Of a stretch of 64,000 nucleotides of DNA, positions 13,371 through 25,940 are shown piece after piece. A program made the translations under genes and the position numbers. This stretch comes from Pyrocephalus nanus (taxonomy: Eukaryota; Chordata; Aves; Passeriformes; Tyrannidae), in NCBI GenBank assembly GCA_038380795.1, contig CM076280.1, positions 9,721,501-9,785,500 on the forward strand, given 5' to 3'. Each line of letters starts with the position of its first letter. Position 1 is the first letter of the stretch. The notes below the pieces were generated by a model. It ran no database searches and was not told where the DNA came from. It saw only the letters and a list, made by a program, of their open reading frames with translations.

Positions 13371-16300
13371 CCCCGTGCAGCTCCTGCTGGGGCGTGCAAG
13401 CCTCCCCCAGCACCCACTCCCTCCTCCAGCTCAGGGGAGCACCCCACACCTACACATCACGGGGGTGGTGGTAGGAGGAACCCACCGAGTCGGTGGATCC
13501 CAGGTGAAACACACTGGCAGTTTTTGTCAGCTGCTGAGGGCTGGGGACTGGTGGAGGTCTGGTGGACGTGCCTTTTCCTTCATGGGTTTTCCACTTGGGT
13601 TGGCACCCACCCGGCCGGCCTCATGTGGCTGCCTGTCCGTGCTTAAAAATTAAAAAAAAAAAAAAAAACACATATAAGTAATCAGCTCCAAGAAGTTGCC
13701 TGGGCCCGGTGCTGCTGTTTGCACACCCTGATGACAGATGAAAAGCCATCCACGCTTATCAGAGACACCTTCCTCCCCTTCCAGCATCCCCCCAGGCCAG
13801 CTGACTTTTACCAGGGCAGCCCCCCCTTGATCCAGACACGCTGCCTGCAGAGGGGGGGTTTCCAGCCCCTCTGGAAAAGCAGCCGGAGGGGGGAGGCAGG
13901 GCGGGTGCCTGACAGCTCACAGATGGGGCAGAGCAGCAAAGTAGGACAGCTTGGGGAGGCAGCTCTGCCTCCGCAGCCCCATTGTCCCCTTTTCTTCGCG
14001 CAGCCCCAGCGCGGGACGACGCGCGGTGCTCAGCATCACGCCGGCGGGTTTCCATGGCATTTCCCTGCCAACCCCAGCCCGCGCCTGCCCCGCTCCCGGC
14101 CCCTCCGTGCCTGCTGCTGCCTGAGCACCACACGTTCGACACGGCCGAGCCTCCCTCCAGCCTTTCCTCTGAGCTGGAGGATGAGCAGCCGTTGGGGAAG
14201 GAAGCGGCGGGGAGGAATTCATTGACCTGGAGTCAGCTGCTCCAAGGATGTGTTTCACCTGCCCGGTGCAACCTGGGACTTTCCTACCTGGCTAACTTGG
14301 ACCGAGCGCAGGATCAGCTCGTTTGCTGCTAATTTGCTATTTTGTTCCTGCTGCTACGGCAAATATTTGTGTGTGGTATGTGTGGAGAAGTTCCTCCTTT
14401 GTTCCGCAGCCTCTCCCTTTGCCAGTCCCTGCAGCAAAGGCAGTCTGGGCTGACTGTTGATGCAAAGTGGTTTGGCAAGGAAGATCCTGTCTCTCCCCAA
14501 AATCTCCATCAGTGATGGGTTCAGGATGGCACAAAGCTCCACTTCCCACCGCTTCCCCTCCGAATGGGCCAAGAGAAGAGGGGCTGAGCAGGGAAGTGAA
14601 AAGTCTGCTCTGTAGGAACTCACAGCCAAGTCTGCAGAAGATTTCAGGCATGCATTTCTGCAGACTCCACTGTAGCAGAGCCAGAGGAGCTCCTGCTTCC
14701 CAAGGCATGGGAACAAATAGTTCAAAGACTCTGTGCTGGAAGCCTTGATGACCTGAGAAACCCCCAAGTCTCAGTTCAGAGCACCTGGGCTTGCTGGAGA
14801 CACTGCCCTGTCCTGAGGACTTGTCCCTCCTGCAGCCAGTGTGCTGGGAGCAAAGACTTCATGGAAAATCAGGAGCTTTTAGTGGATGCTGAGCTGCCCC
14901 ACAGCTCCTGGGGTCACCCCCAGCCACAGGCAGTGCCTGCTGCGGTGCAGGGAGGGGTAGGAGGGATGGCAGGGGCTGCTGCGAGCATTTGCACGCCCTG
15001 GTCCACCCTGTGCTCCCCACAGAGCTCTGAAACGAGGGCAAGCACCATGCCAAATCCAGCCCTGGAGACAGAAACCGAAATTCATTTGCTTTGTTAATTA
15101 CCTAATTACACAGGAGATAAACAACACAGAGCGTCTCCCGGGCCTTTCAGTGTGTTTGTTGTCAAATACCTCCAGATCCAAGCCTACCCTTGCCACAGCA
15201 GATCGATTTTGGGGTGCCTTGTGCAAGGGGCAGCCCCCCCGATCAATTCCCAACCGGCTCCCACCCGCCAGAGGCAGGTGGGAATTTGGCCTCCAGCACC
15301 ACATGAATTATGATTCCTTCCCACCACTCCAGCCAAATTCCCCTCTTGGAACCACATCTGTGAGCTTTGCAAACACCCACTCCCCCACCTCAGCACGGGG
15401 ACATGTGGGTCCAAGGAGTCTGGGATGCACCACCCCAGAGCCACAGGTGCTTCCACATCCACCTGCCGCCCCGTCCCGTGGCGCCGGGACACGGCACGGC
15501 CAAGGGCGGCTTCTTCCCCGCACCCTCCCGCTGCGGGGATGTGCCCGGGCATATCCCCACCACCTAAATGGAGCCACCCAAAACTCGCTCTCCCGGAGTT
15601 CAAATGTGCAGAGATGTCCCGGGGCACAAGGAGAGGGGACTGTGCTGCCTGTGCGGACACGTCGCCCGCGCGTGGGGTCCTCGTGCCTCCATCGGGAGCA
15701 CTGGAAACTCTGGTGAGGTGGAAAGGAAGGATCCCAGATGGGCTGATCCCAGACAAATTTTCTCCCCACCCCCAGCATGGCCAGGCCTCCCCCATCCTGC
15801 CAAAACCACCCCACAGAGGTGCGTGGGCAGGGGGTGTTTGGTGCCGGAGGTCCCCAAGCCGGGCCGAGCACCACATTTCCGCAGACAGGCTGGTTTCATG
15901 GCGTGGGCAGGACTCCAGCTGGGGCCCGGCCAAAACCAACCCATTCGTTACAGTCCGGATCTCAGACTGGGCTTTATGGCACCCGCAGTCCCAGGGCAGA
16001 GGGGCGGGTGCCCAGGCCTGGCTGACCCACAGCTTCTTCCTCCCAGCCACCCATCTCCCGTGTCCCTCCAGAGCCAACTCTGGAGCCATGGTGCTACAGC
16101 TCTGGGTTGCACTGATTTAGCCAGGGGAGACAATTCCCTGCTCCTAGCAGCCGGGATTCTCCCGGGAAAGCTTCGTGGTGGAGGCACAGTGGGTGCTCCT
16201 GCTCCCACGGGCAGCCAAACCCCAGCCCGGCGTGGTGGCAGCAGGGAGAGAGCAGGAAAGGTTCAGGCTGGAACTCGCGGGCTGAGGAGTAGGGAAAGAC

Positions 16301-16954
16301 ATCTCCAACCCTCCCTCCGCTGGGATCCTTACGGTTAACACTAAACATCTTTGGCACAGACGTGCCTGTTGCTCAAGCGACTCCCCCGGCCGTGCGGAGG
16401 CTCCGGGGGGCCGGCGGCGAGCCGGGGGCGTGCAGGAAGGCAGCTTAAATTACCACCACGGCCTCTCCGCGGCCAAGACTTTGGAAGGGCTCCCTGGGAA
16501 GGGTCTGTGCCAGGTTTGACCTGTCAGTGGCACTCCGGATTGGGTTTCCCGCAGGAGCCCCGCAGCCGCGGGATGAGGATGCGGTGCTGGAGGGGGATGG
16601 AGGGGGGCAGCAGGACCGACGGCCGCGGAGGCACGAGCAGCTCCCGGCTCGCTGCCCCGGGGCTGGGATGGCTCCAGCTGGAGCGTGAGCAGCTCGGCGC
16701 CCCGTGGCCACGCCGGCGTGCGGGCAGCCGGCCCCGGGGAGGGAGGGAATGCGGCACAGCTGGACGCAGCGGTGGGACTGGGGATGGAGGCACCGGCACC
16801 CCAGCTGCCGTCCCACAGGGCAGGGCTGCTGCAACAGCCCGGCTCCCCCACTTCTCCTCGCTGCGGTTTCGGATTTTGTGCGTGGAAAGGCAAGAAGCGG
16901 CCCCCAAAAGTTTAATTTCCTCCCCCCCCCCCTTCCCTTCTCGCAGCAGCGCGA
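13371..16954. other. Upstream flank, no gene seen (13371-16954)
   Basis: This is non-coding. It contains a poly-A run (13652-13668), an AT-rich island at 15070-15190 and a CpG cluster at about 16370-16790. Long opposing ORFs here (for example 301 codons on the minus strand ending at 15184) share sequence with other frames, have no domain and are taken as GC artefacts. Confidence 0.7.
15070..15190. promoter_or_regulatory. AT-rich island with paired homeodomain-type sites
   Basis: TTAATTACCTAATTACA at 15094-15110 contains two TAATTA cores, followed by GGAGATAAAC (GATA-like) and TTTGTTGTC. It is a short candidate enhancer; conservation is untested. Confidence 0.3.
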
Positions 16955-17140
16955 GTTGAATTTAATGTTGTTAGTCAGGCAGTGCCTGGCTGGCTGTGCC
17001 GCTCTGCAAGCTGATGGGGAAACCAATTGAGGGCAAAATTGCTGCAAACAATTGTCCTTTTGTCCCTTTCCCTGGGGTCTGTCTGCCAAGGTTAGTGGAG
17101 CTGAATAAAACTCACTTGAGCTGCAACTCACACAACATAC
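16955..17140. promoter_or_regulatory. Candidate SOX-site element
   Basis: An AT-rich block includes ACCAATTGAGG and AAACAATTGTCCTTTTGTCC (17046-17065). Here AACAAT and ATTGT overlap as a palindromic SOX-type site, and TTTTGT follows. It lies next to a CpG cluster and a C-run. The role is inferred from motif and composition only. Confidence 0.3.
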
Positions 17141-20100
17141 CAAGGGCTCCTTTCGGGGCTCAGCGGGGCGAGAGGAGGGGGAGCGTGGAGGAAGGGAGGA
17201 TGGGGAGCAGGAGGGGATGGAGAGGGGAGGACGCTGCACTGGGCACTGGGATGTGCAGGTGGGACAGGGAACATCCTCCTGGCCCCAGCTTGGAGCCAGC
17301 AGCCCGTAGCCAACCACCACCAGTGACTGAGCCACTGGGACGGGGCTGCACCAGTGCCAAACCGTGACCGTTCACCCTCTCAGCACCCAAAAACGGGCAG
17401 TGCTGCCTGCCTGGGGAGACCAGTGGGGCCATGGCTCTTCTCCCATCACCCCCTGCCCAGTGCCAACCCCAGAGCAGTTTGGCCAGTCCCTCCTTTGCGC
17501 TAGGGCTCGTCCCTCCATGCCCACGGGCAAACCCCTGTAAAACACACGGAAACCAATGCCTTCTCCAAATAAATAATAGCACACTTGTTTGATTTCCTGA
17601 GCACAATAATTAAAAGCCCGAGGGCAGGAGGCATTGTCTGAGCGCCCCTGGGACCCAGCTCCCTCAGCTGACTCTTTACATTCCCCCAGTTATTCTTTGC
17701 CTCCTTTTTTTAGCTTCTCCGTTGGCGAATGAAAAATAAAAGCACTTTTTTTCCATCAATCTGGCTTTGTTACTGGAAGCTGATGCCTGAAAAGAACTTC
17801 TGTGGGTTTTTTTTTTTTTTTCATGAGTAATGAGCACCTCTGTTCTCGCTGCCCGAACATGTATGTGTTTTCCCATGGGGATGCCCCTGGCTTCCTCTCC
17901 CCCTACTCCCCGAGGAGTCCCAGAAGATTTCTTCTGCTGTCTGTGCGATGTGTTAGGGCACAACTGGAGCCAGTTTTCCCTTTCCCTGCCATGTCACTTG
18001 TCTTTAAGTGTTTCCTCACCTGGCAGGTGGTGCAGCATGGCCCTGGTGGGATGGTACCAGCAGGCTTGAGGCCCAGGTGATGTCCCAGCTCCATGGGATA
18101 CAGCCAGGGAAAAGGTGGCATCTCAAGAGGGTAAGAGCAGAGGCTCAACCTCACTAGCACCTGACCCATCTCTTGGTGCTCCTCTGCAGTGGGGAGCCCT
18201 GATGTGGGGAGCCTTCAGCCAGAGGGGCTATGGGCCGTGGTGGGAAGCTGCGATGTGCAAGAAAAATAAAGCAAGATGACACTAAAGCAAGGCTGGCTTC
18301 TTCCCTATTATCATTCCTGGGTTTGTTTGCAAAGCTGCACTGGGCAAAATCTCATTTCTGGGACCGTCTGGGAGCTGGTTTTCTAGGAACCAGCTGTGGG
18401 AAGGATGAGGGGCAGGCAGGCTGGTGGCGGCTGTGCTGCCCTGACGGGAGTGTTTCCCTGCCAAAACGGGGCAGGTTTCAATTCCTCCTGGGATTGACTG
18501 CTCCGAGCAGAGAGGGGCTGTTCCCCACCTGTCTGTGCTGGCAGATCCGGGAATGGCACATTCCCACCCCTCGGATGGGGTCCCATGGAGTGAAGGAGCT
18601 GGGTCGAGAGGGGAGCTGGGCTGCTGCAGCTCCCAGGACGAGTGTTCCCACAGGGAATTACCCAGGGGTATTTTTATTCCCCCCTGGAGGCCCTGATTTG
18701 CCAAGGGGTGTGAAATCTCCCGCCTGCCTGTGAAGAGCAGCTGGGATGACCACCCCCCAGTCTGTCTCTCTGATGCCCCAACATCCCCATCCATGTGGTT
18801 ACCAGCTCTGGCCTGACTACCCCTGGGACACCCATGAGCCAGAGGAGACCAAGTCCTCATTCCAGACATTTTCTCAGAGCTGCAAACCCAGTCACCCCCC
18901 CAAAATCCTTTGGCATCCCCAGGACAAGCCGCCAAGAGGAACATCAGGGCAGGAGCACAAGGAAGGGACAGGGTGCCCAACCACCTGGCCACCACCTTGG
19001 AGACATTTTGCCTTTCCTTTTTTAGTTTTGCTGATGAGGAAAACCAACAAACACCCCCAAAGGAGCTGTGGGGAGAGGGGAAATGCCTGAAAATGAATCA
19101 GCCAAACCCAGGCACCGCAGTTTGCAGCGGAAGAGCTGCCCTGTCAGCTCCAACGTGGCAATTCGGTGCATCTGCCAGAAAAACACCCCCAAAACACCAG
19201 CTGAGGGATGGTTAACTGGGCACAGGGTTTGGAGCTTGGTTTGGTGAGCTGGAAACCAGAGGGGTCGAGGGGTCAGTGGCAGTTGGAGGCAGAGCAATAC
19301 CCAAGCAGAGGTTTGCCAGCACTGCCCGACTTGGCCACAGAGTCGGGCTCCCATCAGCCCAGATGGGATTCTGACCCAGAGTGGTTTTAGTTTACAGTTG
19401 TGAAAAACAAAACAAAAGCAAAAAAAAAAAAAAAAAAAAAGCCCAAACTATTTTTCTTATCCCTTTTTGGCAAGTTTTGTCCTGAAAAACCTCGGAGCGC
19501 AGTAGTATTGTTGTCTCTTTCCAACCCGGAGACTGCCTGGTGATTTGAACCATCAATGAAAGCTGCTGCCCTGGCCACAGCAAAATGAGGCGCTTTCAGC
19601 AGCCTGAACGTGTCGTTGGGAAGTTGCCATCAAACGCTGGTTAAAAAAACACAGCAAAGAAAAAAAAAAAAAAAACAAAACAAAGGCAAGAGTACAAACA
19701 GACGGGGCTTGGGATCAGACCGAAGGCAAAAAAAAAAAAAAAAATTAAAAAAAAGGAATAAAAGGGGAGTTATGAACTATATTTACTCTGCCCAAGATCC
19801 TTCACTGCCTTCGCTTCTGTGTGTGGTTATTTATTCACCAAGGGCCAAATCACAGGAAGCACTTGGAGTCGGCAGCTCCCAGCAAGTCACCTGAGCTGCT
19901 GTGGCATTCCTGCCTCCTGCATCCCTCAGGGACCTCTCCAGGCACTTCCCAACACCAGCACCGTGGCTGGAGAGCAAGGCATTCCCAGTTGCTCCAGCCT
20001 GGCAAGACCCACAGCTGATCCCCCACTTCCAGGTGATGGTTCCCAGATTTTTCCAGGTGGTTTTTGGGCATCACAAGCTGCCACCACTGGCAGCGTTTTG

Positions 20101-21289
20101 GCAGAGCAAGTTGGGGGCTGGATAATTAGAAACTGCTCCAACACCAATACCAAGTGCCTAAATTTCAAGTGTCCAGCCAGAGGAGATGGGGAAGGAATGG
20201 TTGGGCACCCAAAACTGAGTCCAGCCCGTTTGAATTTTGCGAGGTGAGTGCAGAGGAGGTCAGACCCACCACACCAGCCCTGACCCCTGCTCAACCAGCA
20301 TGGCCAGGCTGCTCCCAAAAGCAAGATGAGAGCAAAGGCTCATTGGTTACCTCCATGTTATTTTTGTTTTCAGTATTTTATTTTCCTGCTGAAATGCCTC
20401 CTACCAGGGCATGGGGATTTTCTAGGGAGTCCCAGGTGGGTCCCTGACCCTGCTTTCACCCCATTCAGGGGCAGCAGGTGGGGAATGAGTTGAAATGCAA
20501 AATCTCTCTTGTTTTCAGATGCTCTTTGCACATCAATCAGGCCAGCAGTGAAAGCGTGGGCAGCCCTGCCGAGAACTTCACACCCAGGTGTGCAGCCCTC
20601 TGCCACCACCAGCAGCACCACCAGCAGCCCTGCAAAGCCCCACGGTCCCCCCCAGCCCAGAGCTGGGCAGTGAGACCATGCAGAGGCTGCAGGAAGGTTC
20701 CTCTTTGACTTTCTGCTGCTTTCCAGGAGCATCAGCCCCAGGAGAGGGGTTTGTGCCGGCGGGGAGCCCCGTCAGCACTCCCACGTGCCTCCACACAGGG
20801 TTATTTTTCTAACATTTCTCTTTTTTTCCACTCATCCGGTACGGTTGTTGTGACACTGCAGTCAGCAAATATCATTGAGCAGTAGGAAACGTGAGGTTTT
20901 ACTGCTTCAGTGAGATTCGGCTGATTGAAAGAGGAAGAGAGAAACCCTCTTTGAGAGGGTGTGAGGCCCCTCGTGTGCCACCCCAGACCTCCATGCACCC
21001 CTTGACTGCTCAGACTTCCAGATCTGCGTCTAGCCCAGCTGCAGCCCCACTTGGGGTGGGGGGGACTCACTCACAAACATCTCAGGGTGTCACTGCCTTC
21101 CTGTCACGCAGGCCCCAGGGTGGAAGTCAGGACGGGATCCCCTCACTGCCAGCAGGACCTGGGTTGGATGGAGGTGTGATCATCTGTGCCTGAGACCCCC
21201 AAAGTCTGCATAAACCCCATGGGCTTGCTCTCTCTGGTGCTGGTGGCCACCACCAGCACAGCCCAGGGAGCCATTTGCTGCTCCTTTAT
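17141..21289. other. Upstream flank, no gene seen (17141-21289)
   Basis: This is non-coding, with a poly-T run (17806-17821), an A-rich cluster (19400-19770) and a less GC-rich block at 20800-20940 that might be conserved. No gene or clear transposon is visible. Confidence 0.7.
19400..19770 (+). repeat. Cluster of A-rich tracts
   Basis: Three long A runs (ending near 19440, 19674 and 19744) and shorter ones lie within 370 bp, separated by unique sequence. This could be the residue of several retroposon tails, but no element body is recognisable. The coding-looking lysine-rich ORF here is an A-tract artefact. Confidence 0.75.
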
Positions 21290-21690
21290 CTGATGGGACA
21301 TTTTGAGGGAACAATGTCCCCCGCGGCAGAGCCGGGGTGAACAATGGGCGCGGGGCGGCGGGCGGCTCGGCGGCCGGGCTGCGGGACCCCGGGCGCCCTG
21401 GCCCGCAGGAAATCCTTTTATTTTTCACTTGTGCACTGAAACAAACACAAGCTCCTGTTTATTTCCTGGTCGATTGTATTTTGGAGGATGGAGGTGGCTT
21501 CCCCACGCCGGCAGCTTAACTCCTCCCGCGCCGGCCGCGACTGTCCCCGCTCCCCAGGCGAGGTTGCCCCTCGTGCGGTGGTCGCCACGTGGTGGGACCT
21601 CCCCTACCCCCCTTCTCTGCTAATTTATGTATCATTTGGAAACCTGGGGGTCATAAATAACACGTGCTGGCGTGGGAAGTCTGGGAAGCG
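21290..21690. promoter_or_regulatory. CpG cluster with SOX and RBPJ motifs
   Basis: TTATCTGATGG (GATA-like) is followed by two GAACAATG motifs 30 bp apart (ACAATG at 21311 and 21341), a dense CpG cluster (21320-21410), CGATTGTATT near 21471, an E-box CACGTG at 21661 and the optimal RBPJ octamer CGTGGGAA at 21671-21678. It lies about 13.7 kb before the NOTCH1 start. Candidate distal enhancer; inference from motifs. Confidence 0.4.
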
Positions 21691-22730
21691 GGAAGCCAGC
21701 CCGTCCCCTCCCCTGGCCGAGGTTTGGGAGTCTGGAGCAATGTCCGGAGGGGATGGGATGGAGCTGCTGCTGGAGGAGTGGTGCAACATCCCCGAGGCTG
21801 ATCCACACCAACAGCCCAAAGCAGCCACTGCCACGATCCCATGGGACGTCCCACTCTGGAGCAGGACAGAAACAGGGCCCGATGTGGCCCTGGCTCAGCA
21901 CAGAGCTGCTGGGTAGCATCTGTGCCTCCTCTCTCCATCCCTCTGTGCCCCTCCATGCCACCCCCAAGCCCAGAAGACCACCATCCCTCGGGTCAGGGGC
22001 TCTCACTGCCCCTCCTCCCTGGCTGCCAAGTCCTCCCCTGCGAGGGGGAGGCTCCCACGGTGAGCCGAAGGTTTGCCGACCTCAGGCTTTTCTCACAGCT
22101 TCCCCATCACATCCTCTCCCGCTCCCACGTCTGCCGTTCACAGGCACTGCTCTCTTGGCTCCCGGCCCCGGGGCCTGTGCCTGGGTGGAAACAGCATCCA
22201 GATGGAGCTATTTTTTCACATTTTTGGGGGGGAGGGGAGGAAGGTTTGGGAAAAAGCTGGCGGGACCAGGAAAGCAGAGGGAAGGAGCTGGTTTTGCAGA
22301 GGGGCCGGTTAGCACAGCCCCGTTTCTGTGGGGTGCTCCTGGGAATGGAGGGCTTGGAGGGGAAACTGAGGCACAGAGCATCCCACCAGGGCAGTGTCCT
22401 GGCTGATAGTGAAATCTACTCCTGCCCCAGGAATTAAATCCCTTCACTCCTGCCCTGGCTCCAATTATTGGGACAGCACAGTCCAGATCACACCTCCATC
22501 AGCAGGAACAGCTACCCAAACAGAGAGTTCAGTGCCACAGGCAGAGCCCAAACTCATCTCCCACTCATCCAGAGCCTGGAGGGGGAGGAGAAGCCCCCCC
22601 ACTCACCCCCGCCCAGCCTTAAACCGCATCCATAGAAAACTTTTGAAACCCCACCATTGTGAGAGAGGATAAACATTTATTGAATATTTCCTGTTTGGCA
22701 CAAATTCTCTGTGAGTCCTCTTACAGCCTC

Positions 22731-22751
22731 TTTTTTTTTTTTTTTTTTTTT
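22731..22751 (+). repeat. Poly-T tract
   Basis: A run of 21 T is followed by CTTTTCTTCTC. No adjacent element body is recognised. Confidence 0.9.
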
Positions 22752-24379
22752 CTTTTCTTCTCGTGTCTTTAAAGGAGAATTATTTGAGTTGAATGTAAAG
22801 GAAAAGTATCCCCCGAGTGTGGAGCCCCTGGGAGCGGGGAGCGAAGGAAAGCCCACGTGTGTGCCATGCCTGCTTGCTGTTAGCTATTAATTCCTGTCTC
22901 CCGAGGTCTGACATGAGCAATGCATTATGCAAAGGTTGTGGGAATATTTCAGACGCTGCATCCCGGGAGAACTACAATTTCAGTTTTACAGGGGTTTAGG
23001 GTTGGGGTTGTGTTGGGTTTTTTTTTTTCCCTTCCCCTTTTTCTTTCAAATGTGTTATTTCACTGAGATGTAACAGTGGTTATGACTTACACAGAGGAGG
23101 GGAGGACGAGCTGGGTCTGGCTGGGGTGGTCAAGGAATCACTGCCTGGCACAGAGCCCTCCGAGGTGGGCACTCATCGGATGGAGGAGCAGCACTTGAAC
23201 CCCACTTGCAGTGGGTACAGAAACAACCTGTGGGGCTGGAGGGGGGCTAAAAGTGGGGCTGGAGAGAGTCTGAAAGTGGGGATGTGAGCCATGGGCAGCC
23301 AGTGCTGAGGCAGCAGCTGAGGAGGGAAGCTGGTCAGGGATGGCAATGCCAGGACACACACTGGGTTTTGGGCCAACACCCAGCACACCCTGGGATGGGG
23401 AAAGCCTTTCAAAACGTGAGTTTTTCCATGAGATAAGTTTTGCAACAGGCACCAGCCGCTGGGACTTTTCTGCTCACCACTTATCCTCAACATGTGCCAC
23501 CACAGCATCTCCAGGGCTGGAGCTGGAGAAGGTGGGGGCTACATGGGGACACCTCATCCTGTGCCACTGGGAGCTCAGAGGGAGAGAGGGGGCTCAGGTT
23601 GGCATGAGGCTGAACAGGGCTTGGTCTGCAGGCAGTCTAATTCTGGCCCAGGCACAATCCAAAGGGATTTATTTTTAGGCTCCGGGCTATCGCTGCTTTG
23701 GGGAATTGAATGGAAAATGTATATTTAGCTTCTTTGGTGATATGCTTAGAAAAATGAGCTCCTGCCAGTGCTGTGGGTGGTGATTTGTGCCAGCCCTGCC
23801 CTCGCCAGCACCGCTGGGCCCCTGGGCAGCCGAGCAAAGCCGGGAGACATCATCCACCGCATGGATGGTGCCTGTGACCCCGGATCACTTGGGTAGCTTC
23901 CTTCTTTTTTTTGTTTCTCAAAAGGATCGTGCCACACATCCTGCAGACTTTGCCCTCGCTGTGCAAACGCAGGTGTTGGAGGGCAGGACCAGCAACCTCT
24001 GTGTCTCCCATGTCTGTATCTTCCCACGGGGAATCCCACCCAGGACCGGGGCCATCCCCGCAGGGTGGACACAGTCACGTAGGTCCTGCTGATGGGACCT
24101 GCTTTGTGTTGTGCCCGTGGGAAGTGCTGAGGCCTCTCTGGTGTGAAAGACACACACGAACACATGGGAGGGAGGTGGTATTTCCTCCCCGAAATGCAGG
24201 TGAGAGCCAGAAGGGCAGCACGTTATGGAGCCTTTCACACTATAAATACACAAGATACACAGGAACCCGGGGCTATTTTTGCCTGCAGGAAGCAGGGATG
24301 AGAAGCAGAGCATCCCTCCCTCCCCAGCACGTTTCTGGCAGTGGGACGTGCCCAGGGCCAGGGTTGCTGGGCTGGGGGG

Positions 24380-24413
24380 GTCTGAAAGAGGTTCCATGGT
24401 CCCTCTTTCAGAC
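24380..24413. repeat. Perfect 12-bp inverted repeat (hairpin)
   Basis: GTCTGAAAGAGG at 24380-24391 pairs perfectly with CCTCTTTCAGAC at 24402-24413 across a 10-nt loop. It is too short for a microRNA precursor. It could act as a dyad protein site or be chance. Confidence 0.7.
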
Positions 24414-25464
24414 TGCTGCAAGTGTCTCATCTCCAGAGATGGGAATGGCTGGGATAGAGCCTGGGCTGGGTAACCCCAGAATCACTGTACCCTGCAGTGG
24501 CTCATGCTCCACAACACCGTCTGGTTGGGCAGCTATTGGAATAGATATGTTACCTTCTCCAGGACTGAAATCAGCTCTGCATCACTCAGGGATCTCTGCT
24601 GACTCATGTCCCACTCCCCTTGTACACAGGAAAGAGCGCTGGTTTTACTGGCACTGGATCAGGCCCACAAAACACAGCCAGTGTGGGAGGCAACACTGGG
24701 CCTGCCTCCTCCTCTGATGGGGTTTCAGGCAGGTCTCTCCATCCACACTCATCTGTCCCAAATGCCTCCTTGCTCGGCTGTCTCTCAGCTGGCATCACTT
24801 CCCTGGAAGGAGCCAAAGGTAAAAATCTTACGAAACCAGCAATGGCAAATCCCCAGCAGCACCATCGCTAATTGCACAGATGTTATCACCCCATCAGCAC
24901 TGCCTGTCTGTCTCTGCATCCTCTCACCTCTAGCAAACGGGGCACAGAAACATTTCTTGGTCCAAAAAAACTTGAGGCAGAGTCCTGTCTCTGCCAGATA
25001 CTTGCTCAGGGTGCCTACGTGTGTGTGTGTGTGTTGCACGTCCGTGCCTGTGGCTTTGAGTGTGTTTTGTGCCCTTGTAGAAAGCACATTTTGCAACACA
25101 CAAATGGAAATGAAATATTTCAAGAATGCCTCTTAAATCAAATAATCTTGGGGAATTTGACAGCCAAGGTCACCAATAACGTTCGGTTTTTGTTTGCTCA
25201 GTGTGGAGCCGGGGCTGGGCTCTGCCTGGGCAGGATCCCGTGGCTGAGGAGGGTGGCTGGTCCCCAGCGCCTTGAGGAAAGCTCTTGGGATCTGTGTCCA
25301 AGAGCAGAAATAGCTTCAGGACACGGCTGGAACCAGGACTTTCCAACTCAGGAGGAGCCCTGCCTGGGGAGCACCTCTCCTCTGAGTCCTGGCGTGACCT
25401 GCCGGGGCACGCTCCGGCTCCAGCATTCACCAAAAGAAAAGAAGGAGGAAGAAAAAAAAAGCCA

Positions 25465-25940
25465 GCTCCTCGTGATGCAGCCCCGTAATTACCTGTTATT
25501 CTCATATCGAGGTAATTAACAATTAGGCAGCTGTCTGAATCACATGCAGAGGAATAATTATTCTGTTATTAATGGATTCTACTTAACAGGTCCTATTTTC
25601 CCAGTTGTTTTGTTGGGGGTTTTTTTTGCCTCCTTGCGCTCCCATGAATTATCCTCGCAATTAAACCTCCACCAGAAAGAGGGAGGAGTAGTCCTAATAT
25701 TTACTGAACCTTGCAAAGTATCACATTTCTCAGTTTATGAACCTGTCACAAGCCATCGGGGGGCTCTGGCGGTGATGGGGAGCCCGTAACCCAACACCCT
25801 GCGCTGTCACCTGCGCAGACCCGCTGGCTCTGCCCCGCTGCTGCCGGGAGTTTATTCATTTCACGGGCACCGCTGCAGATAAAAGCCATTATTTACAGTC
25901 AGTTACATATTTCCGTTGGCAAACCTCCTCCCTCAAGAGC
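25465..25940. promoter_or_regulatory. AT-rich block rich in TAATTA motifs, candidate enhancer
   Basis: Between 25485 and 25580 several homeodomain cores occur (GTAATTACC, GGTAATTAAC, AACAATTAGG, AATAATTATTC), next to CAGCTG. A second part at 25850-25940 has CAGATAAAAG (GATA-like) and TTATTTACAG. The block is sharply AT-rich against GC-rich flanks. Candidate conserved element; not testable here. Confidence 0.4.

Larger units (their letters stand above)
21691..25464. other. Upstream flank, no gene seen (21691-25464)
   Basis: This is non-coding. It holds a poly-T run (22731-22751), a balanced-composition block at 22660-22990 with TGTGGGAA (RBPJ-type, 22937-22944), RBPJ octamers at 24021 (minus strand) and 24116 (plus strand), a perfect hairpin at 24380-24413 and a short GT microsatellite at 25019-25034. 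Confidence 0.7.

Noticed and set aside
15184..16089. 301-codon minus-strand ORF
   Set aside because: Overlapped by equally long + strand ORFs; no domain or homology recognised.
19400..19770. A-rich cluster as SINE or processed pseudogene tails
   Set aside because: No element body, target-site duplication or coding homology is visible beside the A runs.
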